Assembly (NCBI RefSeq): GCF_012726295.1
Contig: NZ_JABAOB010000001.1
Span: forward strand, 1,922,001 to 1,986,000
From: Chitinophaga sp. Ak27
GTDB taxonomy: Bacteria; Bacteroidota; Bacteroidia; Chitinophagales; Chitinophagaceae
Reading direction: 5' to 3'
Length of the DNA stretch: 64,000 bases
In this document: positions 34,853 through 43,041 of the stretch, in pieces
How positions within the stretch are numbered: position 1 is the stretch's first letter
Layout of the letters: the number at the start of each line of letters is the position of its first letter
The notes under the pieces: model-generated
Database searches by the model: none
What the model was told of the DNA's origin: nothing
The model's input: only the letters and a program-made list of their open reading frames with translations
Program-made: the position numbers and the translations under genes

Positions 34853-37150
34853 ATGACAATGAAAAATGTATTACACCTATGCCTGGTCGCCGCCTTCGCG
34901 GGATTGTGGGGCTGCTCGGGCACACAAGGTGTCACTGCTCCCAAAGGCAAGGTGAGCATCATTCCTATGCCGGCAAGCATCAGCGAAAAAGCAGATTCTT
35001 TCCTGCTAGATAAGCAAACGATCATCGTAGCCAACAACGATGGCGACAAAAAAAACGCCGCTTTATTCAACGCATGGCTCAAAGAACTCACCGGTTATGA
35101 ACTGGCAGTTAAAGACCAGGGCGATAAAAATGCGATCATTCTCCATACCGGCACCGATACTACTAACGCCGAAGGATATACGCTGAATACAGACCACAAC
35201 AGTGTTATCATTAATGGTAACAGCGGTGCGGGTACTTTTTATGGCGTACAGACCTTAATCCAGTTATTACCGGTAGAAAAGGCCCATGCCTTGTACATTC
35301 CGGGCGTAAGCATTACTGATGCTCCCCGATTTGCCTACCGTGGCATGCACCTCGATGTGGGCCGCCATTTCTTTTCCGTTGATTTCATCAAGAAGTATAT
35401 CGACCTGCTGGCCATGCATAAGATGAATACCTTCCACTGGCACCTGACAGAAGACCAGGGCTGGCGCATCGAAATCAAAAAATATCCCCGCCTCCAGGAA
35501 ATTGCTTCCAAAAGGAAGGAAACCATGGCTGGTCGTTATGCCGACAATAAATACGATGGCAAACCTTATGGTGGCTATTATACACAAGAGCAGGTGAAAG
35601 AAGTAGTGAAATATGCCGCTGATCATTTTGTAACCGTTATCCCGGAGATAGAAATGCCAGGCCACTCACTCGCAGCGCTCACCGCCTACCCTAACCTGGG
35701 ATGTACCGGTGGCCCCTACGAAGTAGGTACCCGCTGGGGCGTATATGACGACGTATACTGCGCCGGCAACGACAGCGTATTCCTGTTCTTACAGGACGTG
35801 CTGGATGAAGTATTGGAACTGTTTCCCAGCAAATACATTCACATCGGTGGTGATGAATGCCCAAAAGTACGTTGGGAGAAATGTCCTAAATGCCAGGCCC
35901 GCATGAAGCAGGAAGGCCTGAAGGACGAACACGCACTGCAGAGCTATTTCATTCACCGGATGGAAAAGTATCTGAACAGCAAAGGCCGGCAGATCATTGG
36001 CTGGGATGAAATCCTGGAAGGCGGCCTGGCACCCAACGCCACGGTGATGAGCTGGAGAGGCATTGAAGGAGGTATTGCAGCTGCCCAGCAAAAACATGGC
36101 GTGATCATGACGCCTGGAGAGTACTGCTACTTCGACCACTACCAATCTAAAAGTCCCAACGAACCGCTGGCTATTGGCGGCTTCCTGCCGGTAAGCCAGG
36201 TATATTCCTACGAGCCGGTACCAACAGAACTGAGCCCCGAAGAAGGAAAATATATCAAAGGTGCACAGGCCAACCTGTGGACAGAATACATCGGCAACAC
36301 TGATTACCTGGAGTACATGGCTTATCCGCGTGCCTGTGCACTGGCAGAAGTATTATGGTCTCCTAAAGACAAGCGTAACTACGACAACTTTGTAGACCGT
36401 TTGAAAGTACATGTAAAACGGCTCGATCTGAAAAAGGTAAATTATGCCAAGCATGTATTTGAAGTGACCGGTAAAGCGGTCGATAATGGCAAAGGTGGGG
36501 TGGAAGTAGTGCTGGCCGCCAAGCTGGACGGTGGTAAAATATTTTTCACAACCGATAGTACCGCCCCTACCCCTCAGGCGACTCCTTATACACAACCTGT
36601 ACAGATCACCAAATCCGGTACCGTACGAGCGCAGGTATTCCTGGATGGTAAACCTTTTGGCGGTGAGTATAACCAAACATTCCTCTTCCATAAGGGTATT
36701 GCTAAAAAGGTAACACTGGCTACAGCCCCCGACAAGAGCCATAGCCCTGTCAGCAACTTTATACTGGTAAACGGTATTGAAGGTAATGCGGCCTATAACG
36801 ATGGCGAGTGGTTCGGATTTAAAGGCGGTGATATGCTGGCAATAGTGGAACTGGATAGCTTACAGGATATTCACCTGGTAGGTATTAACACCATCAACGC
36901 AAAAGGCGATTGGATTTATCCTCCCAAACAGGTTACTTTCTCGGTTTCAGACGATGGCAAAACCTTTAAGGAAGTGTATAAACAGAATACTTTCACACAG
37001 CAGGGAATTAATAAAGTACGGGGACAACTGCAACAGGTTCGCGGCCGTTTTGTGAAACTGCAAATGCAGAATTTTGGTAAAATCCCTGCAGGTGCAGCAG
37101 GAGCCGGAAATGGCGCCTGGCTGTTTGCCGATGAGTTGATCATCAACTAG
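34853..37150 (+). CDS. lipoprotein beta-N-acetylhexosaminidase, GH20
   Basis: Removes terminal beta-GlcNAc or beta-GalNAc by substrate-assisted catalysis. The signal sequence ends in a lipobox (LWGC, Cys21), so the enzyme is probably anchored to the membrane. ATG 34859 is an alternative start two codons in. A GH20b domain lies at about residues 35-150, then the GH20 barrel (150-510) with RGMHLDVGRHFF, the catalytic pair Asp334-Glu335 in HIGGDECPK, and WTEYIGNTDYLEYMAYPR. A chitobiase C-terminal domain and an F5/8 C-like domain end the protein (765 residues). It precedes nagB, linking hexosaminidase activity to GlcN-6-P catabolism. Confidence 0.94.
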   Translation: MTMKNVLHLCLVAAFAGLWGCSGTQGVTAPKGKVSIIPMPASISEKADSFLLDKQTIIVANNDGDKKNAALFNAWLKELTGYELAVKDQGDKNAIILHTGTDTTNAEGYTLNTDHNSVIINGNSGAGTFYGVQTLIQLLPVEKAHALYIPGVSITDAPRFAYRGMHLDVGRHFFSVDFIKKYIDLLAMHKMNTFHWHLTEDQGWRIEIKKYPRLQEIASKRKETMAGRYADNKYDGKPYGGYYTQEQVKEVVKYAADHFVTVIPEIEMPGHSLAALTAYPNLGCTGGPYEVGTRWGVYDDVYCAGNDSVFLFLQDVLDEVLELFPSKYIHIGGDECPKVRWEKCPKCQARMKQEGLKDEHALQSYFIHRMEKYLNSKGRQIIGWDEILEGGLAPNATVMSWRGIEGGIAAAQQKHGVIMTPGEYCYFDHYQSKSPNEPLAIGGFLPVSQVYSYEPVPTELSPEEGKYIKGAQANLWTEYIGNTDYLEYMAYPRACALAEVLWSPKDKRNYDNFVDRLKVHVKRLDLKKVNYAKHVFEVTGKAVDNGKGGVEVVLAAKLDGGKIFFTTDSTAPTPQATPYTQPVQITKSGTVRAQVFLDGKPFGGEYNQTFLFHKGIAKKVTLATAPDKSHSPVSNFILVNGIEGNAAYNDGEWFGFKGGDMLAIVELDSLQDIHLVGINTINAKGDWIYPPKQVTFSVSDDGKTFKEVYKQNTFTQQGINKVRGQLQQVRGRFVKLQMQNFGKIPAGAAGAGNGAWLFADELIIN

Positions 37151-37157
37151 AAAAATA

Positions 37158-37191
37158 GAAAACCGTTAGTGCAATTGTACTAACGGTTTTC
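37158..37191 (+). terminator. intrinsic terminator of the GH20 gene
   Basis: A 13-bp perfect stem, GAAAACCGTTAGT (37158-37170) with ACTAACGGTTTTC (37179-37191), and an 8-base loop. It lies 7 bases past the stop. Confidence 0.85.
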
Positions 37192-37383
37192 ATCTTATGA
37201 CTCCTACACCAAAATATGTGATACGGCTTTCAGCCGCTGTATACTAAACATATTAACGAGACAAAATATTAAATGGTTTCATACAAGCTAAAGAAATAAA
37301 AAATTAAATATTGCTAAATGATAATGTGCATTAGCAGTAAATTCTTTAATTTTCCGGCTCGTTTTTAAACCGCATCTAATCAA

Positions 37384-37392
37384 AAACGTTTA
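37384..37392. promoter_or_regulatory. AAACGTTT operator-like site upstream of nagB
   Basis: AAACGTTT sits directly before the nagB start in the context CAAAAACGTTTACA. It resembles the longer palindrome TAAAACGTTTTA between the two transporter genes at 28.0 kb. The rest of the 204-base gap from 37192 is very AT-rich and shows no other clear element. Confidence 0.4.
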
Positions 37393-37395
37393 CAA

Positions 37396-39321
37396 ATGAC
37401 GATTAATCATCAGGAAATCGAACTGATCGACAGCTTTGAACAAATTGCTGTGGAAATACACCCTTCTGCCAAAGAGGGCTCCAAAGCAGTGGCGCAGGAA
37501 ATTGCCGCGTTGATCCGCGAAAAGCAGGCTGCCGGTCAAAAATGTATCTTAGGACTTGCTACAGGCTCTACTCCTAAATACATGTACGCAGAGCTCGTAC
37601 GTATGCACAAGGAAGAAGGCTTGAGCTTCAAAAATGTGATTACTTTTAACCTGGATGAATATTATCCCATAGAGCCGGATGCTTTACAGAGCTACAACCG
37701 CTTTATGAAAGAACATCTCTTCAATCATGTAGATATCCCGGAAGGCCAGTACTTCATTCCGGATGGTACGATCCCGAAAGATCAGATCAAAAAATACTGT
37801 GAAGAATATGATAAACGCATTGAAGCCTTAGGTGGTATCGACATCCAGGTACTGGGTATCGGTAACAACGGTCATATCGGTTTCAACGAACCCGGCGCCA
37901 ATATCAACTCCCACACCCGCCTGGTAACACTCGACAACAGTACCCGTTTGGCTAACGCCTACGAATTTCCTAACATGAGCCAGGTACCTCGTCTGGCCAT
38001 TACAATGGGTCTTAGCAGCATCTTCAAAGCCAAACGCATTTTGCTGATGGCCTGGGGTTCGCACAAAGCCAAAATTGTACGCCGCTCCGTAGAAGGTCAC
38101 AGTACCGACCAGGTGCCTGCCTCCCTGCTTCAGCAGCATCCTAACTGCAAGTTCACCATCGATGAACAAGCTGCAGCAGACCTTACCCGTTTCAATGAAC
38201 CCTGGCTCACTGGCGATTGCGAATGGACCCCTGGTTTGATCCGCAAAGCAGTAACCAGCCTGGCATTAAAGCTGAACAAGCCTATCCTGATGCTCACCGA
38301 TAAGGACTATAACGAAAATGGTTTGAACGACCTGATCGTACAATACGGTTCCGCTTATGAGCTCAATATCAAAGAATTCAACGCTATCCGCGATACCATT
38401 ACCGGCTGGCCCGGCGGCAAACCTGGTCCCCAGTTGCCTCACCACCCGGAACGTTCAGAGCCGGCTAAAAAACGTGCCCTGATCTTTTCTCCGCACCCCG
38501 ATGACGATATCATCTCTATGGGTGGTACTTTTATCCGTCTGCATGAGCAGGGTCATGATGTACATGTAGCTTACCAGACTTCCGGTAATATCGCCGTAAC
38601 AGACGAGTTCCTGCTGCGCTTTATCGACTTTGCCGTAGGGTTCGAAGGGATGTTCGACATTGATAAGAGCAAGAGCTCTATGATCCTGGATGAGGCCAAA
38701 GCGTTTATCCGCACCAAGAAACCAAGCCAGAAAGATACCCCGGAAATCCGCGCTATCAAAGGATTGATTCGTCGTTGCGAAGCCAAAGCTACCTGCCGTT
38801 ACGTGGGTATTCCCGAAGAAAACGCACATTTCCAGAACCTGCCTTTCTATGAAACCGGCCTGGTGGAAAAGAAGCCAATGGGACCTGAAGACGTAGCATT
38901 GACCGTGGAACTGCTCCGCAAACTGAAACCACAACAGATCTATTGTGCAGGCGACCTGGCCGATCCGCATGGCACCCATAAAGTATGCCTGGACGTTATC
39001 TTCGCCGCACTGGAAATCGTGAAAACAGAAGACTGGGCCAAAGATTGCTGGGTGTGGCTGTATAAAGGCGCATGGCAGGAATGGGATATCCATGAAATTG
39101 AAATGGCTGTTCCAATGAGCCCTGACCAGGTACTCCAGAAACGCCTCGGTATCTTCATTCACCAGAGTCAGAAAGACGTAGTGCCTTTCCAGGGTACCGA
39201 CCTTCGCGAATTCTGGCAGCGTGCTGAAGACCGTAACGCCAACACCGCTTCCCTCTACGACCGCTTAGGTTTGCAGCAATATGCCGCTATGGAAGCCTTT
39301 GTACGTTATCATTTCATGTAA
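37396..39321 (+). CDS. nagB: glucosamine-6-phosphate deaminase fused to a PIG-L/LmbE-type domain
   Basis: Converts glucosamine-6-phosphate to fructose-6-phosphate and ammonia. The NagB half covers about residues 10-270: GLATGSTPKYMYAELV (phosphate loop), FNLDEYYPI, GIGNNGHIGFNEPGANI (catalytic His region) and KAKRILLMAWG. The second half begins near residue 355 with the PIG-L deacetylase motif FSPHPDDDIISMGGTF (His367-Pro-Asp-Asp-Asp) and continues with HGTHKVCLDVIFAAL. A deacetylase and a deaminase in one chain suggests coupling of the two nagA-nagB-type steps. This fused form is common in Bacteroidota and about 640 residues is its usual length. Whether the PIG-L part is active is unproven. 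Confidence 0.92.
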   Translation: MTINHQEIELIDSFEQIAVEIHPSAKEGSKAVAQEIAALIREKQAAGQKCILGLATGSTPKYMYAELVRMHKEEGLSFKNVITFNLDEYYPIEPDALQSYNRFMKEHLFNHVDIPEGQYFIPDGTIPKDQIKKYCEEYDKRIEALGGIDIQVLGIGNNGHIGFNEPGANINSHTRLVTLDNSTRLANAYEFPNMSQVPRLAITMGLSSIFKAKRILLMAWGSHKAKIVRRSVEGHSTDQVPASLLQQHPNCKFTIDEQAAADLTRFNEPWLTGDCEWTPGLIRKAVTSLALKLNKPILMLTDKDYNENGLNDLIVQYGSAYELNIKEFNAIRDTITGWPGGKPGPQLPHHPERSEPAKKRALIFSPHPDDDIISMGGTFIRLHEQGHDVHVAYQTSGNIAVTDEFLLRFIDFAVGFEGMFDIDKSKSSMILDEAKAFIRTKKPSQKDTPEIRAIKGLIRRCEAKATCRYVGIPEENAHFQNLPFYETGLVEKKPMGPEDVALTVELLRKLKPQQIYCAGDLADPHGTHKVCLDVIFAALEIVKTEDWAKDCWVWLYKGAWQEWDIHEIEMAVPMSPDQVLQKRLGIFIHQSQKDVVPFQGTDLREFWQRAEDRNANTASLYDRLGLQQYAAMEAFVRYHFM

Positions 39322-39335
39322 ATAAATCTTAATAC

Positions 39336-39382
39336 AGGGATTTTTCCCTGTCCGCTTGAAATCCGGGCAGGGGAAAATCCCT
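39336..39382. terminator. long hairpin downstream of nagB
   Basis: AGGGATTTTTCCCTG (39336-39350) pairs with its one-mismatch complement at 39368-39382. The stem extends inward through TCCG/CCGG. There is no T run after it, so attenuation or mRNA stabilisation is as likely as termination. It ends 11 bases before the next ATG. Confidence 0.6.
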
Positions 39383-39393
39383 AAATTTATACC

Positions 39394-39825
39394 ATGAATC
39401 TGAGCAGAGCGATCGCAATCGCCACCGAAGCACATAAAGACCAGTTGGACAAATACGGACAACCCTACCTGGGACATGTATTCCGGGTAATGCAAATGGG
39501 GCGTACCGAAGATGAAAAAATAGTAGGCGTCCTGCACGACCTGGTAGAAGATACCGACTGGACATTTGAAGCATTGGAAAAAGAAGGCCTGGCGCCACAC
39601 TTACTGGCTGCCCTGTATTGTGTTACCAAATCCGATGAAGACGAAGATTACAACCATTTTATAGACCGCACCTTGCAGAATCGCCTCGCCTGCGCAGTTA
39701 AACTGAACGATCTCACTGATAATATGGATATTCGTCGCATGCCATACGTACAAGAAATAGATGTTGCCCGGCTGAACAAATACCTGCACGCTTACCGGAG
39801 AATTGCTGCCGCTGTTATCCAGTAG
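39394..39825 (+). CDS. small HD-domain hydrolase related to the RelA/SpoT hydrolase domain
   Basis: A 143-residue single-domain protein that looks like a stand-alone ppGpp-hydrolase-type HD domain. Motifs follow the SpoT pattern: YGQPYLGHVFRVM (His28), VLHDLVEDTDW (His48-Asp49, Glu52-Asp53) and VKLNDLTDNMDIRRM (Asp106 in the place of the KLADRlHNM motif). No synthetase, TGS or ACT domain is present. It could be a small alarmone hydrolase or an HD phosphohydrolase with another nucleotide substrate. It lies between nagB and an unknown acidic-tail protein. Confidence 0.75.
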   Translation: MNLSRAIAIATEAHKDQLDKYGQPYLGHVFRVMQMGRTEDEKIVGVLHDLVEDTDWTFEALEKEGLAPHLLAALYCVTKSDEDEDYNHFIDRTLQNRLACAVKLNDLTDNMDIRRMPYVQEIDVARLNKYLHAYRRIAAAVIQ

Positions 39826-39888
39826 AACTTTTTTATAATACCTTCCGATTAAACTATTAAATTACAGTAGAAAACAGAATAACCATCA

Positions 39889-40464
39889 ATGGAAAACGAC
39901 ATCCTCATTGACTTCAGGTTTGCCAAAGAAAAGCCCAGGTTCGGTGAATTATTCTTAATTACCGGAGAAGAGCATCCCAAGTTTCCACCAAGGAATAAAA
40001 ACTTCGCTGCCCTGGCGCCGCTGGGTTTTGAGCAACTCGATGACTTTTTCGGTATACTCAACAGTGAAGACACCGGAGACGATGTACTGGTATGGCTCTT
40101 CCCAATGCTCAACGGAGAAGAGGTGTTTCACAACAGCGGCCCGTTCGACGCCATCAGGCTATCTTACAGCGCCCTCCGTAATGCACCCGCCAATATTGCC
40201 CTGCTCCAGGAATGTTTCAACGCCATTAAAGGCATGCCTGATGTGGAAGTACAGTTCGAAGATAATACCATCCGCGACTTTGCCCCCATACAACAAAAAG
40301 CCGACGAAATTGTAGCCTACTGGCGGGAAAACGATATTGAACCCGGCTCCGAACAAAGTCTCCTGGTAGAAGAAGAGGAAGATGAAGACTGGGAAGACGA
40401 TGACTGGGATGAAAACGACGACTGGGAAGAAGAGGAAGATGCAGGAAACAAAAAAGAAAAATAA
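39889..40464 (+). CDS. uncharacterised cytoplasmic protein with highly acidic tail
   Basis: A 191-residue protein I do not recognise. Residues 1-150 look like a folded domain (ILIDFRFAKEKPRFGELFLI, then an FDAIRLSYSALRNAPANIALLQECF helix region). The last 45 residues are dominated by Asp, Glu and Trp (EEEEDEDWEDDDW and similar), then a basic end (NKKEK). Acidic tails of this kind can mimic nucleic acid or bind basic proteins, but nothing here proves it. It follows the HD gene by 63 bases and has its own terminator, so the two are likely co-transcribed. Confidence 0.65.
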   Translation: MENDILIDFRFAKEKPRFGELFLITGEEHPKFPPRNKNFAALAPLGFEQLDDFFGILNSEDTGDDVLVWLFPMLNGEEVFHNSGPFDAIRLSYSALRNAPANIALLQECFNAIKGMPDVEVQFEDNTIRDFAPIQQKADEIVAYWRENDIEPGSEQSLLVEEEEDEDWEDDDWDENDDWEEEEDAGNKKEK

Positions 40465-40473
40465 TAACAGGAT

Positions 40474-40505
40474 AAAGCAGGCCCACAACGCCTGCTTTTT
40501 TTATT
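40474..40505 (+). terminator. intrinsic terminator
   Basis: Stem AAAGCAGGC / GCCTGCTTT (40474-40498) with a 7-base loop, followed by T7. Confidence 0.85.
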
Positions 40506-40563
40506 CATATAATTCGTAATTTGAGTCCACACTGTACCTGACCTATAACGCCAACAACCATTT

Positions 40564-40941
40564 ATGAAAAAACAAGCCAACAAAAGAGGTATTGCAGCCT
40601 TATTGCTCATAGCCACGTTAATACTTGTATTGCTTATTTCCGGCATTCCCTCTGTCAGTAGGGCCAATAAGAAGAATTGCCTGCCTACCAGCGGGGTAGT
40701 ACAGGAAATTAAAAATGGCTCCCCTGGCATTGTTATTCATTTGAAGAATGATCCCAAAATTTATTATATCTCCAAAAAAGCTATGGGCCACCTGAGCTCC
40801 AACCAGCTCGATCAACAATTACGCGGCAAAAATATCCAGCTGTTTACGGCAAAGGACTGGTCTCCCCTCGACCCTTTTTCCAGCATGAAACAAATTCATC
40901 GCCTTCAGATAGCCGATACAGTTATCTTTTCTGAATTCTAG
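40564..40941 (+). CDS. small membrane-anchored protein of unknown function
   Basis: A 125-residue protein with a basic start (MKKQANKRG) and one hydrophobic helix at about residues 10-28, then a soluble part of about 95 residues with alternating beta-strand character (SGVVQEIKNGSPGIVIHLK, KIYYISKKAMG). It is probably an inner-membrane-anchored periplasmic protein. I recognise no family. It is followed after 74 bases by a lipoprotein gene on the same strand. Confidence 0.6.
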   Translation: MKKQANKRGIAALLLIATLILVLLISGIPSVSRANKKNCLPTSGVVQEIKNGSPGIVIHLKNDPKIYYISKKAMGHLSSNQLDQQLRGKNIQLFTAKDWSPLDPFSSMKQIHRLQIADTVIFSEF

Positions 40942-41015
40942 GCCTAATCTTTGTGCGGATGCAGCCCAGATGGAGGTCAGAGTCCCTCCCATCTCATAAA
41001 ACTGTAACCGGACAT

Positions 41016-41858
41016 ATGTATCTCTACAAAATTTCATCCTGCCTTGGATTGGCAGTATTGCTGGCTTCCTGCAACCTGACAGATAAGCATAGCAAATACG
41101 ATAACGAAGAAAATGCGCACATCAGCACCAAAATACCTGCTCCTGCTAAAAAAAATATAGCCAAAACAACTGCCAGCGCCCCTATACTGGGCGAAAGAAT
41201 CGGCGGCCATGCGGTGATACGCAATAGCCCTGGGGGAGATCCCATCGTTTCACTGGAAGATTATATCCCTCTGCGATGCGCCCCCCTGAAAAAAGACTGG
41301 TACCCGGTAAGCGTAGATTTTGATATCACACCACAGGAATACAACAAGCCCTTGTTCCGTAAAGGCCGCAAAATAAAGGTCAATGGCGTAGCCGCCGGCG
41401 TGTTGGAACGTGACATCAAATTACCCGTGGCTACCAATGGCGAAAAAATGTGGGCTACCGTTAACGGCTATACGGAAAAGAAGAATATCCGGGGCGGTAG
41501 CATCATCGAAACGGCACTCACCAGCTATATGAAACAGCATAGCGGCCGCAGTATCGCCGACATGCAATCCTTTATCCACAACTTCGGCCTCGAAGAAGAA
41601 AAAACCCTTAAACCATATATACTTTACTTCAATTACGAAAGTGGTATCGATGACCCCAGCCCGTTGTACCGGTTGGCACTCGTATTCCAGGGCCAGCAAC
41701 TTATTGGCGTGCTGCACTCCCGGCCACTGCAGGTAGACGGCAGTAGCGCCCGCCGCTTACAACGGGGTTTTACCGTCAACTATCTCAGCGGCATAGACAA
41801 CAGCCTGAAAGAAGATTTTGCCCAGAAATTCAATAAGTTCATTCTGGCAGTTGATTAA
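41016..41858 (+). CDS. lipoprotein of unknown function
   Basis: ATG 41016 is preferred because it gives a normal lipoprotein signal (MYLYKISSCLGLAVLLASC, lipid-bearing Cys19); the frame extends upstream without a signal-like start. After a polar linker, residues about 55-135 look like an SH3-like small barrel (GGHAVIRNSPGGDPIVSL, WYPVSV). The C-terminal 130 residues are helical then beta-rich, with no motif known to me. It is 280 residues long. The role is unknown; the fold guess is weak. Confidence 0.65.
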   Translation: MYLYKISSCLGLAVLLASCNLTDKHSKYDNEENAHISTKIPAPAKKNIAKTTASAPILGERIGGHAVIRNSPGGDPIVSLEDYIPLRCAPLKKDWYPVSVDFDITPQEYNKPLFRKGRKIKVNGVAAGVLERDIKLPVATNGEKMWATVNGYTEKKNIRGGSIIETALTSYMKQHSGRSIADMQSFIHNFGLEEEKTLKPYILYFNYESGIDDPSPLYRLALVFQGQQLIGVLHSRPLQVDGSSARRLQRGFTVNYLSGIDNSLKEDFAQKFNKFILAVD

Positions 41859-41952
41859 GGTCATAACTAACGGTTATCACCCATTACAGATCATCATTTG
41901 ACTCCGGCCGCCACTATACGGAACTTTGTGTCTCATTACAATCGTTTCGTGT

Positions 41953-42909
41953 ATGCAACATCATCAAATAAGTGAGCACTGGTTAACGGCTTTTACTCCC
42001 AAAATAATTTTTGTTACTGCGGCTGCCGTCACACTTCTGCCAGTGGTTCCACCACCCGTAGCATTGCTCATGGGCTTTGCCCTTGCGCAAACCACCGGTA
42101 ACCCCTTTGCCGCGGTTACTCCCCGGATTACCCACTGGCTGCTACAGCTGTCTATAATCGGGATGGGGTTTGGCATGAATGTACACAGCGCATTGAAAGC
42201 CGGCCGGGAAGGCTTCCTGTTTACCGTGGCAGCCATTGCTGCCACCTTACTGACCGGCGCCCTGTTAGGTAAATTACTGGGGGTAGACAAACACACCGCC
42301 CACCTGGTTTCCTGTGGTACCGCTATCTGTGGCGGTAGCGCCATCGCCGCGATTGCACCAGTGATGAAGGCCGGAGAAAAACAAATTTCCGTTGCCCTGG
42401 GTATTATATTCCTGCTCAACGCCCTGGCCCTTTTCATATTCCCTGCGGTGGGTCATGCGCTGCACCTTACCCAGCAACAGTTTGGGCTATGGAGCGCCAT
42501 CGCCATCCACGATACCAGCTCTGTGATAGGCGCTGCTAACAAATACGGGGAAGAAGCCCTGCAGATAGCTACTACCGTAAAGCTATCCCGCGCCCTCTGG
42601 ATCATCCCGGTAGCCTTTGCTACCACGCTGTTGTTTAAAACAGATACAGGCAAAATAAAAATTCCCTGGTTCATCGGTATTTTCATCATCGCGATGCTGT
42701 TCAACACCTGGGTTCCCCAGGTACAAGCCCTGGCGCCTCTGATGGTCAAAGGAGCTAAAACAGGGCTCTCCCTGACGCTGTTTCTCATAGGCACCAACCT
42801 TACCCGGGAAGCACTCCGCGGAATAGGCCGTAAGCCTTTACTGCACGGTATATTGCTGTGGGTACTGATCAGCATCGGCACCCTGATCGCCATCCGCTGC
42901 CTGGTATAA
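41953..42909 (+). CDS. YeiH/UPF0324-family membrane protein (putative sulfate or anion exporter)
   Basis: Integral inner-membrane protein with about 9-10 hydrophobic helices. It shows the family pattern: GNPFAAVTPRITHWLLQLSIIGMGFGMN, VSCGTAICGGSAIAAIAP (the conserved GTxxCGxSAI motif near residue 125) and AIHDTSSVIGAANKYG (the HD-S-V-GA motif). ATG 41953 is chosen over the upstream in-frame TTG. Members are called sulfate exporters by annotation, and the substrate is unproven. Length 318 residues. It has no obvious partner among the neighbours. Confidence 0.85.
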   Translation: MQHHQISEHWLTAFTPKIIFVTAAAVTLLPVVPPPVALLMGFALAQTTGNPFAAVTPRITHWLLQLSIIGMGFGMNVHSALKAGREGFLFTVAAIAATLLTGALLGKLLGVDKHTAHLVSCGTAICGGSAIAAIAPVMKAGEKQISVALGIIFLLNALALFIFPAVGHALHLTQQQFGLWSAIAIHDTSSVIGAANKYGEEALQIATTVKLSRALWIIPVAFATTLLFKTDTGKIKIPWFIGIFIIAMLFNTWVPQVQALAPLMVKGAKTGLSLTLFLIGTNLTREALRGIGRKPLLHGILLWVLISIGTLIAIRCLV

Positions 42910-42952
42910 TATACCGAGGAAAATCCCGTGATAACCTTATTCTCATTTTACA

Positions 42953-42960
42953 TATATTTG
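42953..42960 (+). promoter_or_regulatory. -7 element of the methyltransferase gene
   Basis: TATATTTG matches TAnnTTTG exactly and lies about 80 bases before ATG 43042. No clear -33 box is seen. Its position argues against the longer in-frame start. Confidence 0.4.
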
Positions 42961-43041
42961 TTTTATCCAACAGCACGAAAGCCAAATCAAAACAACCAGC
43001 AGGATGTAATTCTCAGTAACCTTAATGACTACACGTTATTC

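Noticed and set aside
42928..43041. Longer methyltransferase start at 42928
   Set aside because: A -7 promoter element lies inside this extension, and the family start is near ATG 43042.
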